From Clavulina sp. PMI_390 (Eukaryota > Basidiomycota > Agaricomycetes > Cantharellales > Hydnaceae): a DNA stretch of 64,000 nt. The translations under genes were made by a program, and so were the position numbers. Positions 52,176 through 62,009 of the stretch are shown piece after piece. The stretch spans positions 316,836-380,835 of the forward strand of contig WIDE01000015.1 of NCBI GenBank assembly GCA_015039315.1. Reading direction: 5' to 3'. The notes below the pieces were generated by a model, which saw nothing but the letters and a program-made list of their open reading frames with translations, did no database searches and was not told the DNA's origin. Numbering within the stretch: position 1 is the stretch's first letter; each line of letters begins with the position of its first letter.

Positions 52176-52308
52176 GGGGAAATATTCCACAAGTAGGTTG
52201 TGCAGCTTCACAGTATGTCAGTAGAATCGCCAGCGTCAAGAAGCTGAACACATACAGAATATAAAAGGAATGACTAAAGTTATCAAATGAGTGACCAGGG
52301 GGTTCTTA

Positions 52309-52596
52309 GGACTCTGGTAGTGCAATCTACCCTCGCCCAACGAACCGAGAGGTTAGAGGAGAGGGGAGTTCCTTGGGATTGATTCTTCCGTGTGAGTGCA
52401 AAGAGGACTCTGGTAGTGTAATCTGCTCTCGCCTAACGAACCGAGAGGTTAGAGGAGAGGGGAGTTCCTTGGGATTGATTCTTCCGTGTGAGTGCAAAGA
52501 GGACTCTGGTAGTGTAATCTGCTCTCGCCTAACGAACCGAGAGGTTAGAGGAGAGGGGAGTTCCTTGGGATTGATTCTTCCGTGTGAGTGCAAAGA
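52309..52596. repeat. Three 96-bp tandem repeats in promoter of secreted paralogue 2
   Basis: Units: 52309-52404, 52405-52500, 52501-52596. Units 2 and 3 appear identical; unit 1 has a few transitions. Each starts GGACTCTGGTAGTG and contains AGAGGTTAGAGGAGAGGGGA. As 96 is a multiple of three, artificial open frames run through both strands. It lies 134 bp upstream of the ATG at 52175. Confidence 0.95.
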
Positions 52597-53430
52597 AGCT
52601 TACCGTGTTTCACGCTGTGCTTTATCTTCGGTGAATCATGATCGGGCATGAGCGGCCTTTAAGCTTGGCTCCACAAGAATTGTGTGTAAATGGTTCAATT
52701 GCGCGGCATCATTATTGGACGAGACCTGCGAAAGTGAGCCTTTCCGATTTTGGAAGATAAGTCTGTTTGGTCAAGCTCGGCTCCGAGCCGTCGACATACA
52801 CAAGCTCTCCGTGCCTCGGAATCTCTTGTAAACTTGAAACATCGCACCGGAGAGAATCGAGCCATGGATCGAAGTTTCTTGGGAATAAATCTAAATATCC
52901 AGACATGGTTTTCTCATTTAGAGCGGTTCCCCAAGGTAAAGTGTCATCGCTGGTGTGCTTGTGCTTCGTAGCTCCCAATAAAGTATATCAAGTGCTATCT
53001 GCAAGTGAGCGTGCCTCTTCTTCCTCTCCCCCCCGCCACCAGAATCGATCAGGCCCTGGGCTCTCATCTCGATAACGAATCATGAGAACCTTCAGCAGCT
53101 ACCCTTTCAACCTTGCACTGTGCGACAACGCCAGCCATATTGCCTCAGCCGACCTTCGATCCGCTGCTGGTATCAAATCTGATGCTGTGGTCTCCGTGAC
53201 TCATGGGTGGGACAATGAGTTGATGGATATGTGCTCTGTTAAGAAGGATGTGGAGCAGGTTTCAATGCTCAACATTCCCCGAACGTCATGCCCGACGATG
53301 AGGCGATCAAGGTGATTATCTCGTAGTATGATCTATTACACGTGTCCTCACGATCTCTCACCACGTGCTATCACATTATAATGGCTGTACTATCCAAAGC
53401 TCTACTTCGACCACATCATCCTCGAGTAGC
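52597..53430. other. Intergenic; one doubtful short ORF
   Basis: A 77-codon plus-strand ORF (53082-53315, ATG-led) has no recognisable family and an unremarkable composition; it is too weak to call. Confidence 0.4.
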
Positions 53431-53856
53431 ATGAACTCTCAGACGTTTAGTCTCCTCAGCTTTCGCTCCTCTTCCTCGACTAGCACAGACTACGAGGTCG
53501 ATCAAGAAGAAGAAATTGCTTTCCCTACTTGCTCCATGAGGCAAACGGAAGTAAATCGTGCCTCAGATATCATGCCCACCTCCCTCATCACTCCCGTTTC
53601 GCAGCATAACTCGCTCGGAACTCCTACCTCGGCTGCTGGCAGCCAATCGCAATTGACCACGCTCCATATCCTCCCAATCATTAAACAGCCCTTAAAATCA
53701 GGCGAGCTTGTTCAGAACAAATCGTCAGGCTTCGTTGTCGAACGAAGAATGCCTAAATCAGGTGACGATGCGGGGAACGGCGAAGTCTACCTATGGTACG
53801 ACTCGGACGAGGACGAGGAGCCAGATGACAGCAATGCGTGGTATCAAAGGAATTAG
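53431..53856 (+). CDS. Small Ser-rich acidic protein, hypothetical
   Basis: ATG-led ORF of 141 aa without introns. It starts MNSQTFSLLSFRSSSSTSTD, is serine-rich, then acidic (DQEEEIAF), and ends with an Asp/Glu-rich tail (DSDEDEEPDDSN). The upstream codons are also open but lack an ATG. No domain is recognised. The layout (Ser-rich start, short polar protein) recalls the PPxY protein at 48.5 kb, but I see no aligned motif. It may be a real small gene or a chance ORF. Confidence 0.4.
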   Translation: MNSQTFSLLSFRSSSSTSTDYEVDQEEEIAFPTCSMRQTEVNRASDIMPTSLITPVSQHNSLGTPTSAAGSQSQLTTLHILPIIKQPLKSGELVQNKSSGFVVERRMPKSGDDAGNGEVYLWYDSDEDEEPDDSNAWYQRN

Positions 53857-54474
53857 GGGATATTGTGCCGGCCTGGATTGCAAAGTATCCAACCAAACTG
53901 CTCGCTTCCTGATATGCAGGCAATGGAGTTCGGTCTGTGAAAGAATCACTCATGGTGGTCATCCCTCTGCATGTGCATCTCTCTCTCTCCCTCTCTTTGA
54001 ATTCCGCTTGCCCGATAAAGTATATGATATTTTCTCTGCTTAAGTTATGTGTAGTCCATTTCGTCCTGTACTTGTAGCTTGAGGTAGATGCGGTTGCATT
54101 TAGATGCGAGAGCCCTGGTGGCTAGCTAATCATACCCATGATAATGTCTCATTCAAAGCATCGATGCTTGGTTTCCTACGCTTCTAGATCAACCGTCACT
54201 ACCACTAGTGATAGTCTAATGACAATATAAACAGGAGCAGTGCAGGGCTGGAGTCTGCAGTGAGGCAAATAAATTGCCCCAAAATAGGGGTTAAACGCTA
54301 CGTAGCCCCGCAGCATTCCGCTCTGTTCCATAACGTTCGACAGCCATCGAGATCCTGCCAGGAGGTCGAGTCAGATGATATTGTTTATGTGACGTTGTCT
54401 GTGTACGCTTGTCTACCCGAAGCGCCTCATTTATCGGGACCTCCGAACTCGAAACTCGCCACAGCTCCTCCTCG
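53857..54474. other. Intergenic, upstream of SAMHD1-like gene
   Basis: Contains the promoter of the gene at 54475. A CT-rich tract (53970-54000) is present. No gene seen. Confidence 0.45.
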
Positions 54475-57291
54475 ATGGCGTCGACTCTCCCACTCGCGGA
54501 TAGCTTCAACGACCCCGCGTTCAACTTTGATGAGTCAGACGAGGATGTAGATTCCCTCGGTGGAGCCTCGGTACCCCCTCCTCGGAGATTTCTCGATCCA
54601 ATTCACGACTATGGTGAGCACACGTCGAACGCACGTTCCTTGCTCGTCGACAGCGCACTCCGATATTAGTGGATAACTAGCAGGCTAACGTATCATTTGG
54701 TGACCTCGCAGTGGAACTAGAGCCACGCGTGACGCCATTCGTGGATACACGACAGTTCCAGCGACTCCGATACCTAAAGCAGCTGGGTGTCGCGTATCTC
54801 GTCTTCCCCGGCGGCGCACACAACAGGTATGTTTAGCTACGACTCATCGCTCGTATCTCATGAGCCAAAGGACTAACAGGAGTTCTGGTTGAAGGTTTGA
54901 ACATTGTCTAGGTGAGGAGATATCCCTGTTCTACAGTTCGGCTCTTGCGATTTTGGTCAGCCCTCATGAATTCGATTTTTTTTTCCCGGTTTAGGTGTCG
55001 CACACCTCGCTAGGAAGATGGTAGATGGGCTGCGTACAAGGTAATGCCTTTTGCCACCGAGACCAAAAATTTACGCTCATATATGCATCCATCACAGGCA
55101 ACCGGAGCTGAAAATCACCGACCGAGACGTTTTCTGCGTCCAACTTGCCGGTGGGTACTAGGACAATCGTTTGTTATTTTTTCAACTAATCCCTCCAATG
55201 TACTATAGGCTTGATGCATGATCTTGGACATGGACCTTTTAGCCACGTCTTCGATAATGAGTTCATCGCTCGCGTGCGGTATGAATCAATCTTTTCCGAT
55301 CTTAGCTTCCGAATGTGACCTTAATTCCGACGTTTTTTTCTATCTTGTTATCAGCCCAGATCGCAAGTGGTGTCATGAAGAGGGATCAGAGATGATGTTT
55401 GATGCTCTGATCAAGGAGAATCCGCACATCCCTATCTCCCAAGACGAAATTAATTTCGTGAAGGACCTCATTCGTGGTCGACCACGGCTGACAAGCGGAG
55501 AGAAGCCATTTTTGTTTCAGATAGTGGCAAACGCTGAGAATGGTTTGGATGTCGATAAGTGAGCGCGTCTTTAACTGCGGGACTTCTTCGGACGGACAGG
55601 ACAGCTTACGAATGTACTTTACAACAGGCTTGACTATCTTGATCGGGATGCATATCAATGTGGTACGGCTCTATTACCACCCGCATGTGCCACTCCTATC
55701 GAAATTTTTTATCTTTAGGTATCAGAAACCGAGTTACGACGTCCAGGTAGGTCCTTTATACAGAGAGTGGTCGTCTTTGCTAAAAATGTCTCCATAGAAT
55801 CATGGATAACTGCCGGGTTGTTAACGGGAAAACCACGATTGCTTTCCCATACAAGGATCATTTCAACATATACATGGTAGGTGGTCATCGGTGGCCTCGA
55901 TCCCCTCCTATTCTAATCATATAATGTTCTACCAAGGTATACCACAGTCGTTACGCTCTTCACAAGCAGGTTTACAATCACAAAACGGGTGAGTGGTTAT
56001 CCTTTGCTCCGCTCCATATCAAGTTGCTGAACCACCAGGGATGCAGGGAAGGCGATTGAGTACATGGTTGTTGACGCTTTGATCGAAGCCGATCGGGTAC
56101 TCAAGTTCTCGGAGATGATTGACAACCCCGACGACTATGTGAACCTCACCGATGACATTCTCTTGCAGATTGAACGATCCAAAGACCCAGTAAGTACAAT
56201 CGATGCCGTTGCAGTCCCAAAAGTGTTGAAAACTGTGTCCCCTACATCAGGAGCTCGAAAAAGCTAGGAAGATACTGGAGAGGCTCAGGAAGCGCCGACT
56301 ATATAGGGTTGTTGACTTCAAGGTTGTCCCCTCCGCCTATCGCGATGCCTGGGAGAATCGCCTCACGGCTGACAGTATCGTCGAGGAAGCCATGGCCGTT
56401 GCCCCTTCAGAGGCCAAATCTGTCGGGCTGAACAAGGACGACATCATCGTCGACTTCTCTGCCTTGCATATGGGTATGAAGGATCGAAATCCGATGGACT
56501 GTGTCATGTTCTATAGCAAGCATGCCCCGAATAGTAAGTCTCTGGCCTTCATCAGCTAGCTTGGGTCACCTTGCTGATTACTATCGCAGAGGCTAGCTTC
56601 ATTCGCCAAGATGAGGGGTTCAACATCCTACCGGAATTCTTCCAAGAAGTACAGATCAAGATCTTTACTCGCGAGGAAAGGTGTGGTTGCGTATGCCGAC
56701 TGGCCTCGTACTGCGAAATTCTCATTCTAGTCTTTCTACAATAGCAAGAAGCTCATTATCCAGAAAGCGTACCGCTCTCTCATTTCCAAGCTGCCGGACG
56801 TCAACATTCCCTCCATAACAAATGATGATGAGATTGAGCATACTCCTTCGTTCTCTGCCTCCTCCCTCCCTCCATCTTTCAACCCCAATTCGTCCTTCGA
56901 ATCTAGTACCAGCGCGGGACAAAGTGACGCCTCTCTCGCTGTGCCTTCCACTCCTCCGAACAGGCCTCGATCCCTTGGTGTTTCGCCCCAAGCCTCGGTT
57001 ACTGGATCTGGCCCAGGCTTCCCATCCGGTTTCTCTGCTGCTGGGTCCCCCACAGGCTCCGTCACATCCACCTCCCACTATATTCCTGGCCAGGGTCGAA
57101 CGTTCTCTCGCCATGGCTCACGAAGTTTTTCGGCGAAAGAGCAGAACCAGTTCATGACACTTCCCGAATCCCCTGGCACGGTCAAGAAGAACAAGAACAA
57201 GAGAGCCAGAGGCGAGGAGTCGGATGGCGATATGTCTATGGACGGGACTGACGGTCGCTCGCTGTCAAGAACTCGCCAACGTATTGAATGA
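54475..57291 (+). CDS. SAMHD1: SAMHD1-like HD-domain dNTP triphosphohydrolase
   Basis: Fifteen exons: 54475..54613, 54712..54826, 54895..54911, 54995..55040, 55098..55150, 55209..55278, 55355..55558, 55628..55662, 55719..55746, 55798..55876, 55937..55988, 56047..56189, 56251..56533, 56590..56680, 56745..57291 (633 aa), all phases consistent. Catalytic HD-domain motifs: [40 protein letters not shown], the metal-site Asp in LDYLDRDAY, and [15 protein letters not shown]. The SAM domain of human SAMHD1 is absent: the N-terminus is a short acidic tail. A C-terminal extension of about 180 residues is Ser/Pro-rich and ends with a basic KKNKNKRAR patch, a possible nuclear signal. Expected to hydrolyse dNTPs. 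Confidence 0.93.
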
Positions 57292-57704
57292 TGGCTTGAT
57301 ATCACAGCACTTCTTTCATCCTGTTACCGCTCTCTTATATGGGCCCAAATGACTCTCGATCCTTTGCTCTCTGTGGTACCCTTTGTTACGCATCTTGTGC
57401 ACCCTTTCATTGCTATCCGTTTTCCATGGTTACTCATCTTGCTCACTCATCCTGCATTTTCACTATATCCCATCATTGCAGCCTGCGTTATCTTGCGTCA
57501 TCACTTCAAGCATGCTTTCCTTTTACTTTCATATTCACCCTCTTCCTAATCACCAGACTCACACATCAACTTCAAGGAGCCATTAGATCCAATCCATTCG
57601 ATTTTTTAGATACAAGTTATCAATCCAAGCCTATGATACCTAACAGATGCGTTTGATGTGAACCAAAAGTCAACGAGAAATCGTCGTGATCCCTAATTAT
57701 TCTG
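57292..57704. other. Convergent intergenic region
   Basis: The 3' flanks of SAMHD1-like and RFC1, pyrimidine-rich on the plus strand. No gene seen. Confidence 0.5.
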
Positions 57705-60700
57705 CTACTTCTTTGCCTTTGAAGTAGATGCTTTCCCTGAGCCGGCAGCACCACCTCCGCCACCCTTCGATTTCGCAGGTTTGGGCTTGGACTCTTTGAT
57801 GAGCTTGTCCTTTGACACATCGTAGTCAGACTCATTCGCGGCAACGTCCTCAGGCTCCTCGTCCGCGATATCATCCTCGTTATCAAGCACATCCTCTTGG
57901 TCGGGCATATCACTTTTGGCAATCTTCTTCACCTTGGTGCCGAAGTCGGTCCCTTTGTGGAAGGGTATGGGATGCTCAGAGGCGTTGTACCTACCAAATA
58001 TGCAGATTAGCGAGGCACAAGGGGAACGAGGTAAAGTAAGAAGCCAATTTAAACTCTCGTACCGTTTCGTGAGCAGGCTCTTGGTGGCACCTGGGATCTT
58101 CTTCATCACAAAGTCTTGTGCGTAATCACCCACGCCCAACTCAATGATAGTATCCCAATCGTCCTTTGAGACAAAGTATTCGTCCATGCATTCAATCACG
58201 TCCGTCACCTCGTCCTGTAAACAAGTAAGCAAGTAAGCTTGACTAGCAACACTGTGGTCCATAGATGTACTGACCGCGCCACTGCCTTTTTCCATTAGAG
58301 GCATCACAATCTTCGGGAACAAGGCCGGAATATAGCTCTGCCGTATCTCCATTTTATCACCAGAGACTTTCAAGCGCATTCGAATCTGGACTTCGCTCAA
58401 TTGTCGCTGTAGCTTCCCTTGCTTTGAGTTCTGACCCAGCCAACTAGAGGTCCCGCTTGAGTTACGCTGCGCCAAAGCCATAAAGCATAGATCCGTCGAA
58501 TCACATACCTCGGGAATGAAACAGCTTGAGCCTTGTAGCCATATCCCAGCCCCATACCATACATCAGTGAAGCGGGTTTCACCGTGGAATGGATGGCGTG
58601 CAGAGGCATTAAACTCCATTGGGTTTGTCTAAGGAGAGACTCAGTATTATTTCAGACAGGGCAAAGGAGCTCTTCTTACTGATGAATCATAGTGTCAACC
58701 ATATCACCATCAGAGATGGATGCGGCCGCCCGGTCTAGGAGCTCAAGGTGCTTCATCTCCATCTCTGGTCCTTCAGGATACTTTCGTAGTTTCGCCGGCG
58801 TCGTCTTTGCATAGTTCTCCTGCACGAAAAGTGGGACAAACGAGTGGTCTTGGAAGTAGTAGTCCATCTTGTCATTCAACGTTTCTCGAGATGTTTCTGA
58901 GAAGGTATAGGGGCCAAGAAGCCTGTCTAGGATGGTGTACGGCGTCATGATCATATGCTTCTGATTCTCGCGAGCGCTGACAAAATCAAAAGGTTAGTGA
59001 CTACCCTGGCTGCCAAGGATGTTACGTCGATATATGAACTCACAGCTTCTTCCCCTCATCAAAATTCATGTCGTCGTGAGATAGTTTCCACGTCGATAGC
59101 ATGGTTAACACTTGTCGAATATCGGAGTTGGCTCCTTCGATGAGAGCATCGATCACGTTCGGAGCAATCTTGATCTTCTCTCTGCAAGAGCACAGGAATC
59201 AGTTGGTAAAACGTTAATATAAATTGTTAGGCTTCTTACCTTAATGCGATAGTCATCAATCGTGACCGGATATGCTGAGCTGTCGGCCTGGGCAAAAGAA
59301 TGAGCCCCAATTTAGCCCATGTGGAAGGAAGGTGACTAACTTGGTAAATGGCATGTTGTAACATGTGCTGAGTAGAGGCTTTATCTTCTGCGATCGCCTG
59401 TCGTTCGCAATGCAGATGATTGGGATCTATGGGCACTATTGAGCCGTCTATTCGCTGGAAGAGTTGAGACACGAAGCCATACGCGAGTTTTCTTGATCAA
59501 CGCATTAAGGGCTCCAACACCGCCCCGATCACCTCCAGACATGCCGTCGACCTCGTCCATAATCAGAACAGAGTTATCAGTTATCCGGAAACCTGCAACC
59601 GTTGTGGCCTAGAATGATACGATCCAATTAGTAGAGCAATAAGCTTCAGAATGGCGAACTCGCCTCGTCACTTTTCCCTCCCATCCAGCCATCAAGTGAC
59701 GTGTTGCTGATATTGGTGCTGTTCTGCAATCCCAGAATGACAGGATCAGCGGATAAGGTAGAAGGAAGGAGTAGAGATCACCCTCATACCTCAACGAGCT
59801 TTTTGCTTCGTGCATCACTCGCGTTAACCTCGATGGGCGTATAACCCTCGAGTTTTGCGGCAACGTGTGCGCTGGTCGTTTTTCCGATACCAGGAGGACC
59901 GGATATGAGGATCGCTCGGAAAGTGTTCAGACCGTTAGCCCCAGGCTTTTTGAAACCACACTTCAAAGAACCTGGCCTTTATAGCACAAATAATCAGGGA
60001 TCTACTGAAACGGATATTCTCTCAGGAGCATACCAGTCATGTAACCAAGCCTGGATCTTCTCGGCATTACTCTTGTTACCGACGATGTCCTTGAGATTCT
60101 GAGGAGCATATCGCGTAGTCCATAGTTGCGTGGAAGGGTCAATCCTGCAGAAGACAGAGTTCAGAGACCGAAGATAACGAGAAGAGCTACAATGTTGAGT
60201 GAACATACCCATTTGACTGAGCCTCTTTGTCCCGCTTGCCGAGTTCAGCAGCCTCAGCTTTGAGCTTCTTCTCTTCCTTCGCCAGTTTTTCGAGCTGTTT
60301 CTTGTCTAAAACTCCCTTTCGGGTAGCGATGAGGTTCAAGAAGCCATCTTCATCGAGAGTTTTGAGATTGAGCTTCTTGATCATTTCAAGCTTCTTGGGG
60401 CCAGCATCACTTCCTAGTACCACGTAGTCCGTTTTCCCTGAAGGAGACCCCGTTACGCGCCTACAAAAAGAATGAGATATCGTTCGCAACCGCATGCGAA
60501 GCACTCACCCTCCAAACCGCTTGGCCATCTCCATGGCTTCATCACGAGAGAAAGCAGAAAGCTCCCCCGTGAACACGAATGTGAGACCAGCTAGGGCATT
60601 AGGATCAGCATCTTCCGAGACGGCTTTGGTTCCTGCAGCCGCCGGCGCGCCAGCTGCAGGCTTTGGCCTGAGGTTTGGGATGTCAGATGGTATCCCGTAA

Positions 60701-61769
60701 ACTGGAAGCAAAGGATAAATGGTGGCGAGACTCACGCCCATTTAGGCTTCGGCTTGGCGCTCGCGTCTGCCGTCTTTGGAGCTGGCTTGGGTTTGGCGTC
60801 GCCGGAGTCCTTAGGCGCAGCCCGTTTCGCTGGAGTTGCAGTCGTCGATTTCCGCGGAGCAGCAGGCTTGGACGGACCCGCAACCTTGGACTTCTTCTTT
60901 GGCTTCTCGTCCTCTTCAGTTTCCTCGGCTTCCGATTCATCGTCGTCATCGATGACACGACGTTTTGGCGCAGGTGCCTTTGAAACACTGGAGGTTCGTG
61001 GCTTGGCTGGAGACTTCGCGCTTGACGCCTTGCCCTTCCCTTTCTCATCAGATGACGGCTCAAAAGGATCATCATCGTCGTCTTCACTCGAAGATGATAT
61101 GCGTGCCTTCTTTGATTTCGGGGCTGGCGCCTTGGACGTTGATGCAGCTTTGGGTGTAACCTTGATGGGTGGAGGAGCTTTGCCAACAGGCGGTCGGGAG
61201 GAAGAAGCTGAGGGAGCAGGTTTAGAGGGAACTGGCGCATCTTCTTCGCTGTCCGATGAAAGGAGCACGTTGCTTTTTCGTTTCAGAGTCGTAGGGGCAG
61301 CAGCTGGCTTTGGGGCGACCTATGCAGAATTTCAGCTCCAACCACCCTTGCAGATATGTCATTGGGCTCACTTTTGCGGGTTCATTAGGTTTAGAATTTC
61401 TGCAGAAAATCAGCATATATCAGTTGTATTGGCCCCAGTGCTGCCGGGAGGGAGGGCGGCTCACTTCTTGCGTTTATCGTCATCGCTGTCGCCTGCATGT
61501 GGCCATGTGAATATATCACTCATTACGCGCAACAAATGAAACTCACTGAGTTCAATAGGTTTCGCAGGGCTGTTTCCAGCAGATGGTTTGGTGGGAGCCT
61601 GGTCTCAGGTAATGATTGACCCAGTCAGTGCTGAGATTGTGGTTAGAGACACTGTTGGGCCCACCTGCTTCTGAGATCCCGACTGCTGACTTGGACGATC
61701 CGCGCCACTTCCTCCGAAGAATGCACGGATATCCTTCACGCTCGCGTCGGATTTCACCTTTGGAGGCAT
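57705..61769 (-). CDS. RFC1: Replication factor C large subunit
   Basis: Nineteen exons: 61769..61665, 61598..61547, 61492..61465, 61399..61372, 61319..60736, 60667..60509, 60460..60218, 60144..60034, 59976..59790, 59723..59664, 59608..59483, 59426..59341, 59287..59240, 59181..59044, 58976..58680, 58628..58509, 58443..58275, 58214..58063, 57990..57705 (992 aa). N-terminal PIP-box-like VKDIRAFFG, then a charged linker. BRCT domain at about 288-365 ([17 protein letters not shown]). AAA+ core: GPPGIGKTT (about 463-471), [16 protein letters not shown] (about 533-548), [11 protein letters not shown]-terminal RFC1 domain and a Lys-rich tail. The clamp loader places PCNA at primer ends. The tenth intron appears to need a GC donor (GCGAGT). 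Confidence 0.94.
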
Positions 61770-62009
61770 TGTGGACGCGTCCTGACTCAAACACGCGACG
61801 TATGAATGTCACGTCGTGACCCGACTCTTGTCACAGTCACTGTTGCTCTTCCTTCTCCTCGCTGGCGATTGGCCATCATATATCCGTGACATTGCTTTAC
61901 ATCTACAACTTCTCCGGAAACGTCTCAAGGATATTATAGCAACCTCTCCTCGCTCCTTTGAACTCGTAAATCGTTTATCTTGTCGTACAACCTTTGGCAC
62001 GGTCTCCGG
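61770..62009. promoter_or_regulatory. Divergent promoter RFC1 / MFS transporter
   Basis: 240 bp between two divergent ATGs (61769 minus, 62010 plus). It includes GACGTGACATTC/CACGTCGTGACC motifs near 61810-61825 (possible bZIP/MluI-like sites, inferred). Confidence 0.45.

Noticed and set aside
52309..52596. Possible CRISPR-like array
   Set aside because: Contiguous 96-bp repeats without spacers in a eukaryotic genome; a minisatellite.
52327..52651. Open frames on both strands with perfect peptide repeats
   Set aside because: They follow from the 96-bp (32-codon) tandem repeat; no gene context, and they lie in a promoter.
53082..53315. 77-codon ORF
   Set aside because: ATG-led but short, with no motif or family; insufficient evidence.
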